From assembly GCA_040905285.1 (NCBI GenBank), contig JBBDRV010000195.1:1-21907 (forward strand): a stretch of DNA of 21,907 nucleotides. The letters are read 5' to 3'. A model generated the notes under the pieces. The model worked only from the letters and a program-made list of their open reading frames with translations. It had not been told where the DNA came from and made no database searches. Source of the DNA: JBBDRV01 sp040905285. Its GTDB lineage: Bacteria > Bacteroidota > Rhodothermia > Balneolales > Balneolaceae. Both the position numbers and the translations under genes were made by a program. Positions within the stretch are counted from its first letter, which is position 1. Each line of letters opens with the position of its first letter. Of the stretch, positions 1 to 7,083 are shown in pieces.

Positions 1-341
1 GTCAGACCGTCAGCCGATTCAAACGGCTTTACCGTCTCCCTGTGTTCGGTGATCGCCCCGGCCAGGCTCCAGGTCATGCCCGGGACACTCATCAGCTCTT
101 CCGCCGATGCCCGGTTTACATTGAGCGGATTGGCCGCCAGTTCCCGGACCATTCGTATCAGCTCCTCCGGATCCTCCCCGCTGTCTTCCGGGTCGGCTTC
201 ATCCAGAATCCGTTCAATATCCCGCTCTACCTGGCGGGCCACCGGATCCGGCTGCGGGCCGGAGGACTGTGCATGGAGCTCCGTGTTTCCCGGTCCGGCG
301 GCTGAAACGGCCAGAAAGACCATCAATCCCGCTATCGCCAT
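1..341 (-). CDS. Helix-hairpin-helix (ComEA-type) exported protein, 3' end cut by window edge
   Basis: This reading frame has no stop before the left edge, so only the first 113 residues are visible. Residues 1-25 look like a signal peptide (MAIAGLMVFLAVSAAG, then LHAQ). An acidic helical stretch follows. Residues 72-113 carry a helix-hairpin-helix motif of the ComEA kind: NPLNVNRASAEELMSVPGM, then an AGAITEHRE segment. Such motifs bind DNA in ComEA, but long multi-HhH proteins of unknown role also occur in FCB bacteria, so DNA binding here is inference. It lies 128 bp downstream of the PorV/PorQ-like gene on the same strand, probably in one transcript, separated by a 15-bp repeat array. ATG at 341 was chosen because the signal peptide starts there and a G-rich stretch lies about 8 bases upstream. 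Confidence 0.7.
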   Translation of the reverse strand, partial: MAIAGLMVFLAVSAAGPGNTELHAQSSGPQPDPVARQVERDIERILDEADPEDSGEDPEELIRMVRELAANPLNVNRASAEELMSVPGMTWSLAGAITEHRETVKPFESADGL

Positions 342-366
342 ACGGATGCCCCCGGCATAAATTCGC

Positions 367-471
367 CCGCCGGGATTTGTCGGGGGAGGACACTTCAGGG
401 GAGAATACGTCAGAGGAGAATATTTCAGGGGAGGATACGTCAGGAAAGTACATGACAGGGGAGTGGCTTTC
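367..471. repeat. Degenerate 15-bp tandem repeat array, intergenic
   Basis: On the plus strand, units such as CAGGGGAGAATACGT, CAGAGGAGAATATTT and CAGGGGAGGATACGT follow one another with a 15-bp period and become more divergent at the edges. The array fills the gap between the PorV/PorQ-like gene and the HhH gene. No coding role is supported. Confidence 0.75.
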
Positions 472-1333
472 ATAGGCTGACGCTGAAATCCAGCCCGGGA
501 TTCAGCCCCAGGACATCGTGGTTCTGGACAGCGATGCCGACGGAAAAGGATTCGGGGCTGTAGCCGAACCCGAGCGACCAGGTTCCCGGTTCGAGAGTGA
601 TGCCGGTCCGGGCGTAGAGGTCGGGGAAAAGCAGCAGTTCAAACCCGCAGCGCAATGAAAGGGGAAACCGCACATCCTTGACCAGGTCGGCCAGGACGAC
701 GGCCGAGCCGGACATGCGGTAGGTAACGCCTATCGCAAGCTCCCGCGGAAGTTCCTCATCCGTATCGCCGTATGCCGGGCGGTTGATGTTGACGGCCCTG
801 GCACCGATCACCAGGCCCCCTCCAGGTTCCGCAGCAACACCGAGGTCGATCCCCGCCGCTCCCGCAGAGCCATACCCGCCTCCGAGACTCACATGGCTGT
901 AGTTGACCAGGGCCCCGTAGGAAAAACGATCCAGGCTGTTCCTGTAGCCGATTCTGAAACGCGTTTCACTGAAAAGGTCAAACCCGTACCGGTGGAGACC
1001 CGCACCCACCACGCCGCCGGGACTCCCGGGAAGCCCGAACGTGGCAGCGGCGGCCATGTCGGTCAGCTCCGCAAGCCCTGCAAATCTCATGGCGTAAAAT
1101 GAAACGGCATGCTGCTCCGTTTTCAGCAGGGCCGGGTTGTGAAAAACGGCCCAGTTGTCCCCGGCCATCGCTGCTGTCGCCTGCCCGAGGGCCAGGGCCC
1201 TGGCGCCGAGTGTTCCCTGCCCCCGAACGGCAGGCACGGCCGATCCCGCCGAACCGGCTGCCAGGAGTACGGACAGGAGGATCAGTGCTTTGATTCCCGT
1301 CGGAAAATTCCGAATATATTGATGTTCAACCAT
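470..1333 (-). CDS. PorV/PorQ-family outer-membrane beta-barrel protein
   Basis: This 287-residue protein has a signal peptide (about residues 13-38: IKALILLSVLLAAGSAGSA, ending near VRGQ). It then shows the typical PorV/PorQ N-terminus: small residues with ARALALGQA, followed by WAVFHNPALL. The rest is alternating hydrophobic and polar strands rich in glycine and aromatics, as in a 14-stranded FadL-like barrel. PorV shuttles T9SS cargo and PorQ serves the surface attachment complex; which role applies here cannot be read from sequence. A PorD-like gene diverges 14 bp upstream, which supports a T9SS connection. ATG 1333 is the only usable start before the signal peptide. The partial HhH gene follows on the same strand. 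Confidence 0.75.
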   Translation of the reverse strand: MVEHQYIRNFPTGIKALILLSVLLAAGSAGSAVPAVRGQGTLGARALALGQATAAMAGDNWAVFHNPALLKTEQHAVSFYAMRFAGLAELTDMAAAATFGLPGSPGGVVGAGLHRYGFDLFSETRFRIGYRNSLDRFSYGALVNYSHVSLGGGYGSAGAAGIDLGVAAEPGGGLVIGARAVNINRPAYGDTDEELPRELAIGVTYRMSGSAVVLADLVKDVRFPLSLRCGFELLLFPDLYARTGITLEPGTWSLGFGYSPESFSVGIAVQNHDVLGLNPGLDFSVSL

Positions 1334-1347
1334 CCCCCAGACAATTC

Positions 1348-2277
1348 ATGACCGCTTTTATAAAACCATCCCGAACCACCGTTTTTTTGTCAGCCCTGCT
1401 GTGTATGATAGGGGCCGCGGGGATTCCTTACAGTCTGCAGGCACAGGAGTTCAACTGCGAGGTATCTGTCAACGACAGGCAGATCAGCGGCAGCTCCTAC
1501 GACCATACGGCGGAGCTGGCCACGGAGGTGGCAAGGTACATCAATGAGAACCGGTGGACGAATGACCGTTTCGAGAGGCACGAGCGGATACGCTGCCGCA
1601 TCCAGATCGTTCTGACGGATGCGGACGACCAGTTTAACTTCGATGCCGATGTGATCTTCAATCTGAGGCGGCCCGTCTACAACACCATGCAGGAGAGTAC
1701 GCTGGTTCTCCTGAGCGACGACGACTGGATTTTCAACTTTCGGCGCAACCGCAGCTTTATCCGCGACGATCTCCAGTTCGATGATCTGACCAGCTTTATC
1801 GACTTCTATATGTACATGCTGCTGGGCTACGACTACGACAGCTTTTCCGAACTGGGCGGATCCCCGCATTTTGAACGGGCGATGGATATTTTTGACATGG
1901 CCCGGACGGCCAACGCGTCGGGGTGGGGCCGGAGCCTCGGATCCCAGCGCAACCGGTACGGGCTGATCACCGCCCTGGCCAGCACCGCCTATGACGACCT
2001 GCGCCGCTCCTACTACCAGTACCACCGCCTGGGTCTGGACCAGTTCAGCGCCGATCAGGAGACGGCACGCGGAGAGGTTATCGAAGCGATTGAGCGGATC
2101 GGCGACAACCGCGGGCGGGCCAGCCGACATTATCTGTTCGATATCTTTTTCGATACCAAGTACACGGAAATTGTTTCGCTCTTCCGGGAAGCCCCGGCCC
2201 GGCAGCGGCTCGAGGCCTACAACCTTCTCCGGGAAACCGACCCCGGCCACTCCAGTGAATACGAGAGACTGAGATAG
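1348..2277 (+). CDS. porD: PorD-like protein (DUF4835 family)
   Basis: A 309-residue exported protein. A signal peptide occupies about residues 1-33 (FLSALLCMIGAAGIPYSLQA, then QEFNCEV). The mature N-terminus EFNCEVSVNDRQISGSS, the RWTNDRFERHERIRCRI segment and the later SFIDFYMYMLLGYDYDSFSELGG stretch match what I know of DUF4835, annotated as PorD of the type IX secretion system. Length is normal for the family (about 300). PorD is linked to T9SS assembly but its exact role is unsettled. The gene diverges from a PorV/PorQ-like gene with 14 bp between the start codons, so the promoter of each must lie within or overlap the other gene. No convincing Shine-Dalgarno precedes ATG 1348. Confidence 0.85.
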   Translation: MTAFIKPSRTTVFLSALLCMIGAAGIPYSLQAQEFNCEVSVNDRQISGSSYDHTAELATEVARYINENRWTNDRFERHERIRCRIQIVLTDADDQFNFDADVIFNLRRPVYNTMQESTLVLLSDDDWIFNFRRNRSFIRDDLQFDDLTSFIDFYMYMLLGYDYDSFSELGGSPHFERAMDIFDMARTANASGWGRSLGSQRNRYGLITALASTAYDDLRRSYYQYHRLGLDQFSADQETARGEVIEAIERIGDNRGRASRHYLFDIFFDTKYTEIVSLFREAPARQRLEAYNLLRETDPGHSSEYERLR

Positions 2278-2363
2278 CCGCGGAACTTCGCCAACGCCCT
2301 TCCGGAAATTCTTCAGAAAAAGTGTAAGGATTCTTTTCCGGGCCGCTCTTAACAGGGAACAGG

Positions 2364-2462
2364 CCGCAAGTGAATACCGCCTGAGAATGTCACAGGTAAA
2401 ATATCGCAAGTAAATGTCACAAGTAAATATTACCAGTGATGCCATACAGGTGAATGTCATGA
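2364..2462. repeat. Degenerate short tandem repeats (period about 12-16 bp), intergenic
   Basis: Downstream of the porD-like gene the motif CA(C)AAGTAAAT recurs in variants (CACAGGTAAAATAT, CGCAAGTAAATGT, CACAAGTAAATATTA, CAGGTGAATGT). The period is uneven and the copies are diverged. The remainder of the 290-bp gap 2278-2567 holds no gene that I can support, only a purine-rich ribosome binding site at its right end. Confidence 0.55.
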
Positions 2463-2552
2463 CCGGATAAGCCTGTTTTGGTAAAGATACCGTTGCCGGG
2501 CGGACTGGATTTACGGGATGGAATAGCAGAGGGGAGTGATTTTTAACAGGTC

Positions 2553-2566
2553 TTTGGGGAGGGGAT
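2553..2566 (+). promoter_or_regulatory. Strong ribosome binding site deciding the start of the cohesin/dockerin protein
   Basis: GGGGAGGGGATT lies directly before ATG 2568. It is a far better Shine-Dalgarno sequence than anything before the in-frame alternatives ATG 2640 or ATG 2718, and so favours the long N-terminus. Confidence 0.55.
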
Positions 2567-2567
2567 T

Positions 2568-5153
2568 ATGGGGGGAGCATTGTTCAAATGCATATCATTG
2601 GAATCCATTTCATCAGTGTCTGCAACAGTGCCTGCAACAATGTCGGCGGCAGCGGCAACAGCGGCGGTTTTGGTCATGAGGACAACGGCGGCAGCGGCAA
2701 CAGTAGCGGTCAGGGTCATGAGGACACCAGCGGCAACAGCAGCAACAGTGGCGGTCTGGGCCCTGGTGCCGGCACAGACGGGTTGTGCGCAGACGGTGGC
2801 CGTCAGCGGGGAACTTTCGCCCGCCGGGGCCGCACCCAACGATGAGGTTACGCTTACCCTGACGCTGGAGGATCCGGCCGACATGTACTATTTCAGCATG
2901 GTGGTGGAACTGGATCCGGACCAGGTGGAGTTTCTATCTCTTCAAAATACAGGACTGACTGACGGAGGAATTCAGATAGGTGAGCATGTTACTGATAATT
3001 ATGTGGCAGTAGCCGTATCCCGTACAGACGGGGAGGTGTCCGTGCAGAACGGGTCGTTCATGGAAATGACGTTCCGGGTGAAGTCCACCGCGGAGGCGGG
3101 CGCCGAAACGCTCCATTTTCTGGACCCGAACCTGACCGATTCGGAGGGAGAGGACATCTCCTTCACCGGGCCGGACCCGCTCCCGCTGGACATCCTGGAG
3201 GGGATCGGAACAGCCGGGCTGACCATACCGGCGGTGAACCAGGTGACGGAAGGGGATGCGTTTGTTACAACCGCGCATATCTACGCCAGCGGACTGGACG
3301 GCGGAGAGGAAGAGTCGGACAGGCTGGAGACCTGGGCAGGAATCAGTCCGGAGGACAGCGACCCCGCCGGATGGGATGAATCCCTCTGGCAGCCGATGGA
3401 GCCGGACGGGGTATCGGATCTTTTTTACAGCTTCAAATCGGAGACAGCCCTGTTCAGGGATCCGGGAACCTATGCGGTTGCCCTGCGGACGCGCCTGGAT
3501 GACGGAGCGTATGTATACGGCGGACTGGACGGGTTCTGGGACGGGGTGAACCATCCGTCCGCGGAACTGGAGATTCTGCAGCTGGAGGCCTTCCGGTATT
3601 CACTGGCCTTCTGGGATTTTTCCGGCGGAAAACGGGTGCCCGCCTATTCGATACCGGAAAATGACCTTGCCGAAATTCTGATGGACGGAGCCGCCCCGGG
3701 CGAACCGGATCCGGCGGATACCCATGTGTCCGGCGGCATAACCTATCTCAATACCCGCGGCTGGCAGCCTGCCGGTGACGGGGGAGATGCGGAAGCCTAT
3801 CTGCATATCGGGGTTTCCACCGCCCGGTTCGAAAACCTGCAGTTCGGTTCAAGCCACAGGGGAAGTTCTTCCGGCCCCGGCTCGTTTGTCGTCCAGCTGA
3901 GCCTGGACGGGGAGGACTGGGAGGATCTTTCCGGCGGCGGGATCGATCTGGCGTCAGAGAATGCGATACACCTGGAAAACCTGCCGTTGCCGGATCACTA
4001 TGACGACCGGGAGCTGATTCACATCCGGTGGCTGAAGTCCGGCGATGAGCGGATTGACGGGAAAGGAACCGGCATTTCGGCGTCGGGCATTCACCGGATC
4101 GGCGACATCGGCCTCACAGGTACCAACATCAGCCCGGACAGGATCGAGGTGTATCCGGGCGATATCAACCGGGACGACATCGTCAATGCGGAAGATGTTC
4201 TCACCCTGGCCCATTACTGGCTGAGCCGCGGACCGGTGCCGGCCTACGATTTTATCGATTTTGAACCCAGGGAGGTGGAGGAGTGGATTCCATCCCCGGC
4301 CACCTATGCGGATACGAACGGCGACGGAATTGTCAATCAGGAAGACCTGCAGGCGGTGGGGCTGAATTTCGGCGAGTCCGGCTCTGCTGAAAAACCGGTG
4401 GTGCCGGTGGAAAAACCGGCAAAAGAACCCGGCCCGCCGGTTGCCCGGGCCGACCTCCCTGCACTAAAGAGCGGGGAAGAGATCGTGGTGCGGCTGGCGA
4501 GCGAAAGCCCACAGGCGATCAAGGGGCTGGCCTACCGGATTACACTACAAGGCATTCCCGCCGACCGGTGGACCGTCGCACCCGGCCGGCTGGCGGACTG
4601 GGCCGGAAAGTGGAATGATGAAAGCCGTCTGGTGGAGTTTCGGAAAAAACATCTTGAGGCATTCGAAGAGGCCCTGATTGTACAGGGAAGGCAGAAATAT
4701 TCGGAGGGTACAGCCCTGGCCGAAGTACGGATTATCGTCAGCCGGGACTGGGAAGCCCCGGCCGTCCTCAGCCTGGAATGGCTGGCTGTGAGCCGCCCGG
4801 ACGGGTCGGAGGAAACGGTGGAAAGGCTTGAGTTCCTGCGGATGGAGGCGGAATACGACAGCGAAGGTGACACCGGGCCGGACCCGCCCGACAGAACCGG
4901 ACTGGAGCAGAATTTCCCCAATCCCTTCCATCCGCGGACACGGATCCGCTATCAGCTGTCACAGCAGGAAACGGTGCGCCTGGACGTGTATGATGCCGCC
5001 GGGCGCAAAGTGGCCACACTGGTCGACCGGAGGCAGCCACAGGGAAGATACGAAATCGATTTTGATGCCGGTGCCATGGCCAGCGGGGTCTATATGTACC
5101 GGCTGCAGGCGGGAGAGGCGCTGATCACCAGAAGCATGGTTCTCGTCAGGTAG
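2568..5153 (+). CDS. Secreted T9SS cargo protein with cohesin-like, dockerin and C-terminal sorting domains
   Basis: This 861-residue protein is modular. Residues 1-75 form an odd, long export signal made of 14-residue repeats, ending in VWALVPAQTGCAQ. Residues 76-210 resemble a cohesin domain (DEVTLTLTLEDPADMYYFSM, VVELDPDQVEFLSL). Residues 215-520 hold two unnamed beta-rich domains, the second opening FRYSLAFWDFSGG. Residues 528-611 form a dockerin type I with two calcium-loop repeats (GDINRDDIVNAEDV and ADTNGDGIVNQEDL). Another beta domain follows. Residues 777-861 are a T9SS type A sorting domain (LEQNFPNPFHPRTRIRYQL, YDAAGRKVATLVD, ASGVYMYRL). It should cross the inner membrane by Sec and the outer membrane by T9SS, then be cleaved and anchored or released. 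No catalytic domain is recognised, so a scaffold or adhesin role is inference. ATG 2718 would give a shorter, more ordinary signal peptide. Confidence 0.85.
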   Translation: MGGALFKCISLESISSVSATVPATMSAAAATAAVLVMRTTAAAATVAVRVMRTPAATAATVAVWALVPAQTGCAQTVAVSGELSPAGAAPNDEVTLTLTLEDPADMYYFSMVVELDPDQVEFLSLQNTGLTDGGIQIGEHVTDNYVAVAVSRTDGEVSVQNGSFMEMTFRVKSTAEAGAETLHFLDPNLTDSEGEDISFTGPDPLPLDILEGIGTAGLTIPAVNQVTEGDAFVTTAHIYASGLDGGEEESDRLETWAGISPEDSDPAGWDESLWQPMEPDGVSDLFYSFKSETALFRDPGTYAVALRTRLDDGAYVYGGLDGFWDGVNHPSAELEILQLEAFRYSLAFWDFSGGKRVPAYSIPENDLAEILMDGAAPGEPDPADTHVSGGITYLNTRGWQPAGDGGDAEAYLHIGVSTARFENLQFGSSHRGSSSGPGSFVVQLSLDGEDWEDLSGGGIDLASENAIHLENLPLPDHYDDRELIHIRWLKSGDERIDGKGTGISASGIHRIGDIGLTGTNISPDRIEVYPGDINRDDIVNAEDVLTLAHYWLSRGPVPAYDFIDFEPREVEEWIPSPATYADTNGDGIVNQEDLQAVGLNFGESGSAEKPVVPVEKPAKEPGPPVARADLPALKSGEEIVVRLASESPQAIKGLAYRITLQGIPADRWTVAPGRLADWAGKWNDESRLVEFRKKHLEAFEEALIVQGRQKYSEGTALAEVRIIVSRDWEAPAVLSLEWLAVSRPDGSEETVERLEFLRMEAEYDSEGDTGPDPPDRTGLEQNFPNPFHPRTRIRYQLSQQETVRLDVYDAAGRKVATLVDRRQPQGRYEIDFDAGAMASGVYMYRLQAGEALITRSMVLVR
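2643..2766 (+). repeat. 42-bp tandem repeat (about 2.9 copies) encoding the signal-peptide region
   Basis: The unit begins GGCGGCAGCGGCAACAGC and ends CATGAGGACAAC. Copies start near 2643, 2685 and 2727, the last diverged. In the gene's frame it encodes 14-residue repeats of the type AAAATVAVRVMRT. In another frame it reads as a Gly/Ser/Asn/His-rich linker. Confidence 0.8.
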
Positions 5154-5202
5154 GTCTGATTCAGCTGCTGCAATTCGTGGCAGAGCAACGCTCTCGTAAA
5201 GC

Positions 5203-5227
5203 AGGCCGGCGGCTGCCGGTTTTTTCC
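5203..5227 (+). terminator. Rho-independent terminator after the T9SS cargo gene
   Basis: A CCGGC/GCCGG stem with loop GGCT is followed directly by six or more T residues on the plus strand. It sits about 50 bp after the stop at 5153 and before the tRNA, so it should isolate the tRNA from upstream transcription. Confidence 0.75.
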
Positions 5228-5254
5228 TTACTTTTCCTTCTTTTCTGAACTTTT

Positions 5255-5283
5255 TTGAGAGAGGTTCAAAAGGTTTAAAAAAT
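5255..5283 (+). promoter_or_regulatory. Possible promoter of the tRNA-Arg gene
   Basis: TTGAGA at 5255-5260 and AAAAAT at 5278-5283 are 17 bp apart and lie 40 bp before the tRNA. The fit to a -35/-10 pair is moderate. It is supported mainly by position, between a terminator and a tRNA. Confidence 0.3.
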
Positions 5284-5322
5284 ACGTACTTTTAGTTCAG
5301 ATTTTTTAACCCTTCCGTATTT

Positions 5323-5395
5323 AACCCTGTAGTTCAAGTGGATAGAACAAAAGCCTCCTAAGCTTTAAATCCCGGTTCGAGTCCGGGCGGGGTTA
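5323..5395 (+). tRNA. tRNA-Arg (anticodon CCT)
   Basis: A full cloverleaf can be drawn. The acceptor stem AACCCTG pairs with CGGGGTT, with one T-G wobble. The D stem is GTTC/GAAC. The anticodon stem AAAGC/GCTTT encloses loop CTCCTAA with anticodon CCT at 5357-5359. A four-base variable loop precedes T stem CCCGG/CCGGG with loop TTCGAGT. The discriminator is A at 5395 and CCA is not encoded. The last three bases are also the stop codon of the opposite-strand gene. Confidence 0.95.
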
Positions 5396-6490
5396 CTTGA
5401 TTGTCTCCAGCATCTGTATCAGCGCACGTATATAGCCATACGCGAAGGCGAAACCCTGGAGATAACCGGCAGGATCGTCATGCTGCGGCACATGATCCGG
5501 CATGACCATTCCATCATATTCAACATCTCGCAGTGCCCTCATCACCTGGACAAAGTTCACATCCCCGTTATCCGGATAGACTTCCTGAAAATGCCCCCAC
5601 CCTCCTTTGATGTTCCGCAGGTGGATATTGAAGATCTGCCTGCGCTTTCCTACCCATTCGATGATGGGAAAGATCTCCGTCGCCGGGTCCCTGAGACCTT
5701 CTGCCGTTGATCCGAGACAGAGATTGAGCCCGTGTGACGGGCTGTCATAGAGCCGGGCAAAACGTTTGATCCCTTCAAATACATCCGGGCTGTTCCACCG
5801 GGTGATCCCACGAAAGCCGGCCGGCAGCGGCGGATCCGCTATGTGATTTCCCAGCTTCACGTTGTACTCTTCGGCCACAGGCAGAAGCCGATCAAGTAGA
5901 TACGTGATTCGTTCGTACATCTCGTCGGCATCCACAACCCCCGCTTCGGTCGACTCCCTGTCCATTCCCCTGGATGCGGCTTCTTCATAATCAAAGGTAC
6001 TGTAGATTGCATTGCCACGGGCGGGATCGATTGTTCTGCCCGTCCGTACCATCGGAAGAAGAGTTGTGTTGTACAGCAGCAGACGAACATCGCTCTTGGC
6101 CGCCACCTGGATCATCTGCTGAATTATTTCGATCTCCCTGTCTCTCTCCGGACTTTTTCCCAACATGGAATGGGTAAACCGCGGCAGGTGGTAGGCGTCA
6201 ACGCTGATCTCATACTTGTCGGCCGCTTCGACAATTTCAAGAGAGTGATCCAGATCCCAACCCACTCCTTCGATCTCTCTCGGCCTTCCGGGGTCAAAGT
6301 GGTAGACCCCATGCCGGGCTTTGAAAGCCAGATTTTCTTCTGATGCGTCTCCATACTGGCAACCGAGCTTCATCAATACCGGTTTGGCTGTGTTTTGCCG
6401 GCTGCTTTCTGCCCGATTGCAACCCGCTAACGCGATCCCGGCACTACCTGCTGTCAGCTGTTTGATAAAACTTCTTCGTCTCATCCCCAT
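5393..6490 (-). CDS. Mannonate-dehydratase-like (UxuA-related) TIM-barrel protein with Tat lipoprotein signal
   Basis: A 365-residue protein. The N-terminus MGMRRRSFIKQL is a twin-arginine export signal. It is followed by a lipobox, LAGC, with Cys24 as the likely lipidated residue. The barrel carries motifs I associate with UxuA: GNHIADPP, GLNLCLGS, NIHLRNIKGG and MPDHVP, which supply metal-binding and catalytic residues in mannonate dehydratases. UxuA dehydrates D-mannonate to 2-keto-3-deoxygluconate in uronic acid breakdown, normally in the cytoplasm, so an exported lipoprotein form is odd. The first loop reads HIADPP rather than the usual HPDDPP. Other sugar isomerase/epimerase-type barrels remain possible. 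The gene is single and its TAA overlaps the tRNA end. ATG 6484 is an alternative start two codons in. Confidence 0.7.
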   Translation of the reverse strand: MGMRRRSFIKQLTAGSAGIALAGCNRAESSRQNTAKPVLMKLGCQYGDASEENLAFKARHGVYHFDPGRPREIEGVGWDLDHSLEIVEAADKYEISVDAYHLPRFTHSMLGKSPERDREIEIIQQMIQVAAKSDVRLLLYNTTLLPMVRTGRTIDPARGNAIYSTFDYEEAASRGMDRESTEAGVVDADEMYERITYLLDRLLPVAEEYNVKLGNHIADPPLPAGFRGITRWNSPDVFEGIKRFARLYDSPSHGLNLCLGSTAEGLRDPATEIFPIIEWVGKRRQIFNIHLRNIKGGWGHFQEVYPDNGDVNFVQVMRALRDVEYDGMVMPDHVPQHDDPAGYLQGFAFAYGYIRALIQMLETIK

Positions 6491-6522
6491 TCTTTTCTTC
6501 GTAATTGTTGTTGTCGCTACCC

Positions 6523-6564
6523 TAAGAAAGCATTATTAAGAAAGCGTTATACAGAAAGCTCCCT
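6523..6564. repeat. 14-bp tandem repeat, three copies
   Basis: TAAGAAAGCATTAT, TAAGAAAGCGTTAT and the diverged ACAGAAAGCTCCCT follow each other directly. They lie 33 bp upstream of the mannonate-dehydratase-like start, in its leader or promoter region. Confidence 0.7.
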
Positions 6565-6676
6565 TTCTTCTGTCCACAGAAGACTTTTACGCTTTATATA
6601 TGAATATATCAAGGTATTTCTGTAGCTCGTTGGTGCCGAAATACAGATTTTAACACCCCAAAGATATGACCGGAAT

Positions 6677-6710
6677 AAAAAAGCCCCCGGTCGTTATCAC
6701 AACCGAGGGC
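6677..6710 (-). terminator. Rho-independent terminator, minus strand
   Basis: Read on the minus strand, GCCCTCGGT pairs with ACCGGGGGC (one mismatch) around a 10-base loop and is followed by six T. It lies 374 nt past the exoD-like stop and 187 nt before the mannonate-dehydratase-like start. It could end the exoD transcript or act as a leader attenuator. Confidence 0.7.
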
Positions 6711-6803
6711 CTAAGAGAGAGAGGTAGCAACTAAAAACACTATCTATATAAACCGGTTTGTCGCAGAAATGTTCCCGCATTTGTGGCATTTTTTATAAGT
6801 CGG

Positions 6804-6824
6804 TTGTAAGCCATAGTCTTACAA
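6804..6824. repeat. Inverted repeat TTGTAAG / CTTACAA
   Basis: A perfect 7-bp stem encloses a 7-base spacer (CCATAGT). A T-run lies to the left and an A-run to the right on the plus strand, the reverse of a terminator. It could be an operator or a chance palindrome. Confidence 0.3.
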
Positions 6825-7083
6825 GTCAAAAAAGCCGTTTTTCCACAGCCTGATTCCCTGAACTGGTTCCATACAACAATCTGAATTCCCTGAATCCTGA
6901 GATTTCCCTAACCTTGGTATTATTCACAAAGTGCCAAAATCTCATCCTGCTCGCTTTCTGTTCCTAAGTCCGACAGACTGCTTGCCTACAATTGTCAGGG
7001 TCAGCCCCCACCTAAGTCCATTGGTATTCCCGCACCCAAGTATTCCCCACCCACAATCAAATTTCGGGGTGGAATAATACAGG

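Larger units (their letters stand above)
6491..7083. other. 593-bp stretch without a supported gene
   Basis: This region must hold the promoter of the mannonate-dehydratase-like gene; an AT-rich stretch at 6593-6616 is a candidate. It contains a 14-bp triple repeat, a minus-strand terminator and an inverted repeat, each listed separately. The remainder, about 6840-7083, is C-rich on the plus strand and shows no convincing ORF, RNA or mobile-element end. Confidence 0.6.

Noticed and set aside
214..453. Short minus-strand frame with PDVSSPEIFSSDVFSPEV-like repeats
   Set aside because: It is the translated 15-bp intergenic array. The neighbouring frame carries the signal peptide and HhH motif.
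2289..2340. CCGGAAA/TTTCCGG inverted repeat after the porD-like gene considered as a terminator
   Set aside because: The loop is about 25 bases and no T-run follows the stem.
1390..2460. Long minus-strand frame of 356 codons opposite the porD-like gene
   Set aside because: It is a high-GC shadow of a gene with a clear signal peptide and family match; its own sequence matches nothing I know.
5323..5395. tRNA-Arg as attachment site of an integrated element
   Set aside because: No integrase, transposase or duplicated tRNA 3' end was seen in the window.
6990..7080. C-rich stretch with a CCACCC/GGGTGG inverted repeat considered as an insertion-sequence end or terminator
   Set aside because: The stem is only six bases, has no T-run on either strand, and no transposase or matching second end exists.
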